Shown one piece after another: positions 5,929 through 6,843 of a stretch of 6,843 bases of DNA. The position numbers and the translations under genes are program-made. The number at the start of each line of letters is the position of its first letter. Position 1 is the stretch's first letter. The stretch is from Melaminivora alkalimesophila (lineage in GTDB: Bacteria > Pseudomonadota > Gammaproteobacteria > Burkholderiales > Burkholderiaceae_C): positions 1-6,843 of the forward strand of contig NZ_ALEE01000251.1 of NCBI RefSeq assembly GCF_000282995.1, written 5' to 3'. The notes under the pieces are model-generated. The model was not told the DNA's origin and ran no database searches. It saw only the letters and a program-made list of their open reading frames with translations.

Positions 5929-6843
5929 ATGCACCAAGCTTCCACCGCAGCGGCCGCCCGCAGCTGGGTCCAGGCCGGCACCAGCGCCTACCGCCGCATC
6001 AGCCTCGCCCTGTTCCTCGCGGGCTTTTCCACCTTCTCGCTGCTGTACTGCGTGCAGCCGGTGCTGCCCGAGTTGGCGGCCCATTTCTCGCTCAGCCCGG
6101 CGGGCAGCTCGCTGGCGCTGTCGGTGAGCACCGGCAGCCTGGCGGTGGCGATCTTCGTGGCCGGGGCGCTGTCGCAGGGGCGGGACAAGCGCCGGCTGAT
6201 GTTCGCCTCGATGGCACTGGCGGCGCTGTGCAACGTGGCGGCGGCGCTGGCGCCGGGCTGGGGGGCGCTGCTGGCGGCGCGGGCGCTGGAGGGCGTGTTG
6301 CTGGGCGGCGTGCCGGCGGTGGCCATGGCCTACCTGGCCGAGGAGATCCACCCGCGCGACCTGGGCTTTTCCATGGGGCTGTACATCGGCGGCACGGCCT
6401 TCGGCGGCATGGCGGGGCGCATCGGCATGGGCATGCTGGCCGATGCCTGGGGCTGGCGCGTGGCGCTGGCGACGGTGGGCGTGCTCGGGCTGGTGGCGGC
6501 GGTGGGCTTCGTGCTGCTGCTGCCGCGCGCTGCGGGCGGCGCGGGCGGGCGCGGCGCGGCGGGGGGCGAGCGCCTTGGGCTGGCGGACCACGGAGCCGCC
6601 TGGCGCGCGCACCTGGGCACGCCGGCGCTGCGGATGCTGTTTGCCTCGGCCTTCCTGCTGATGGGCGTGTTCGTGTCGCTGTTCAATTACGTGGGTTTTC
6701 GCCTGGCGCTGCCGCCCTACGGGCTGAGCCAGACGCAGATCGGGCTGGTCTTTGGCGCCTACCTGTTCGGCATGGTGGCCTCGCCCGCAGCCGGGGCCCT
6801 GGCCGACCGGCGCGGGCGCGCGCCGGTGCTGGCGGGCGGGGGG
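5929..6843 (+). CDS. MFS transporter, YnfM-like exporter (3' end cut off by the window)
   Basis: Inner-membrane drug/metabolite exporter of the major facilitator superfamily; substrate unknown. 305 codons are present, without a stop. E. coli YnfM has about 417 residues, so roughly 110 are missing. Blocks shared with YnfM as I recall it: LYCVQPVLP (39-47), YLAEEIHPRDLGFSMGLYIGG (135-155, substitutions aside), GGMAGR (159-164) and LLMGVFVSLFNYVGFRL (243-259). Eight membrane segments are visible at about 24-47, 61-81, 89-108, 112-137, 147-170, 176-199, 231-252 and 267-288. A Gly/Ala-rich cytoplasmic loop (201-213) joins the two halves. The second motif A is intact (GALADRRGR, 289-297). The first is degenerate (GALSQGRDKRR, 79-89), lacking the usual Asp. 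The ATG lacks a clear ribosome-binding site but fits the family N-terminus. It is divergent from prfC, with no functional link apparent. Confidence 0.88.
   Translation, partial: MHQASTAAAARSWVQAGTSAYRRISLALFLAGFSTFSLLYCVQPVLPELAAHFSLSPAGSSLALSVSTGSLAVAIFVAGALSQGRDKRRLMFASMALAALCNVAAALAPGWGALLAARALEGVLLGGVPAVAMAYLAEEIHPRDLGFSMGLYIGGTAFGGMAGRIGMGMLADAWGWRVALATVGVLGLVAAVGFVLLLPRAAGGAGGRGAAGGERLGLADHGAAWRAHLGTPALRMLFASAFLLMGVFVSLFNYVGFRLALPPYGLSQTQIGLVFGAYLFGMVASPAAGALADRRGRAPVLAGGG

Noticed and set aside
3336..5981. Very long minus-strand open frame (881 codons) that would fuse the HAD phosphatase to about 1.8 kb upstream
   Set aside because: The upstream part is an out-of-frame reading of prfC with a compositionally odd Arg/Pro/His-rich protein. 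Only the last 271 codons match a family, and the ATG at the prfC stop is the natural start.
5054..6127. 357-codon plus-strand open frame antisense to prfC, continuing into the MFS gene
   Set aside because: Out of frame with the MFS protein and antisense to conserved RF3 sequence; no family features.
6561..6600. Gly/Ala-rich stretch in the MFS gene considered as a frameshift or sequencing error
   Set aside because: The frame stays open, and helices 6 and 7 on either side are in register. A flexible central cytoplasmic loop is normal for MFS proteins.
5875..6612. Minus-strand open frame opposite the MFS gene
   Set aside because: Arg/Gln/His/Pro-rich translation typical of antisense GC-rich membrane-protein genes. 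The plus-strand frame has clear membrane helices and MFS motifs.

Overview
The window looks like ordinary chromosomal DNA from a GC-rich betaproteobacterium, most likely Burkholderiales and probably Comamonadaceae (Acidovorax/Delftia/Variovorax-like). This rests on the strong G/C bias at third codon positions and on remembered similarity of the GltJ and RF3 proteins to that group. No database search was possible. I see no tRNA, rRNA, CRISPR array, insertion sequence, phage gene or other mobile element.

Layout. Positions 61-3272 (+) hold a complete polar amino-acid ABC importer, gltI-gltJ-gltK-gltL: periplasmic glutamate/aspartate-binding protein, two membrane permeases and the ATPase. gltJ, gltK and gltL are packed with gaps of 1 and about 15 nt. 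gltI is separated from gltJ by 130 nt containing a strong hairpin with a T-tract (980-1028) and a second hairpin (1032-1054). From 3336 to 5776 the minus strand carries prfC (release factor 3) followed by a HAD-IIB family phosphatase gene; the two share one base (TGATG) and are probably co-transcribed. A U-less GC-rich hairpin (3284-3306) sits between the convergent gltL and HAD genes. A 152-nt divergent gap (5777-5928) separates prfC from a plus-strand YnfM-type MFS exporter gene that runs off the window end at 6843.

How the parts work together. GltI captures glutamate/aspartate in the periplasm and delivers it to the GltJ/GltK channel, driven by GltL dimers. All five glutamate-contact residues I recall from the enterobacterial GltI structure are present. 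The intra-operon terminator would let the binding protein be made in excess over the membrane complex. RF3 is a translational GTPase that recycles RF1/RF2. The HAD phosphatase is of unknown substrate and is tied to RF3 only by position. The MFS protein is an unrelated exporter.

I did not find an undescribed system. The points most worth a second look are regulatory: the gltI-gltJ terminator, in the same place where enterobacteria make the SroC small RNA; the 5' leader hairpin and GTG start of prfC; and the degenerate first motif A in the MFS protein.
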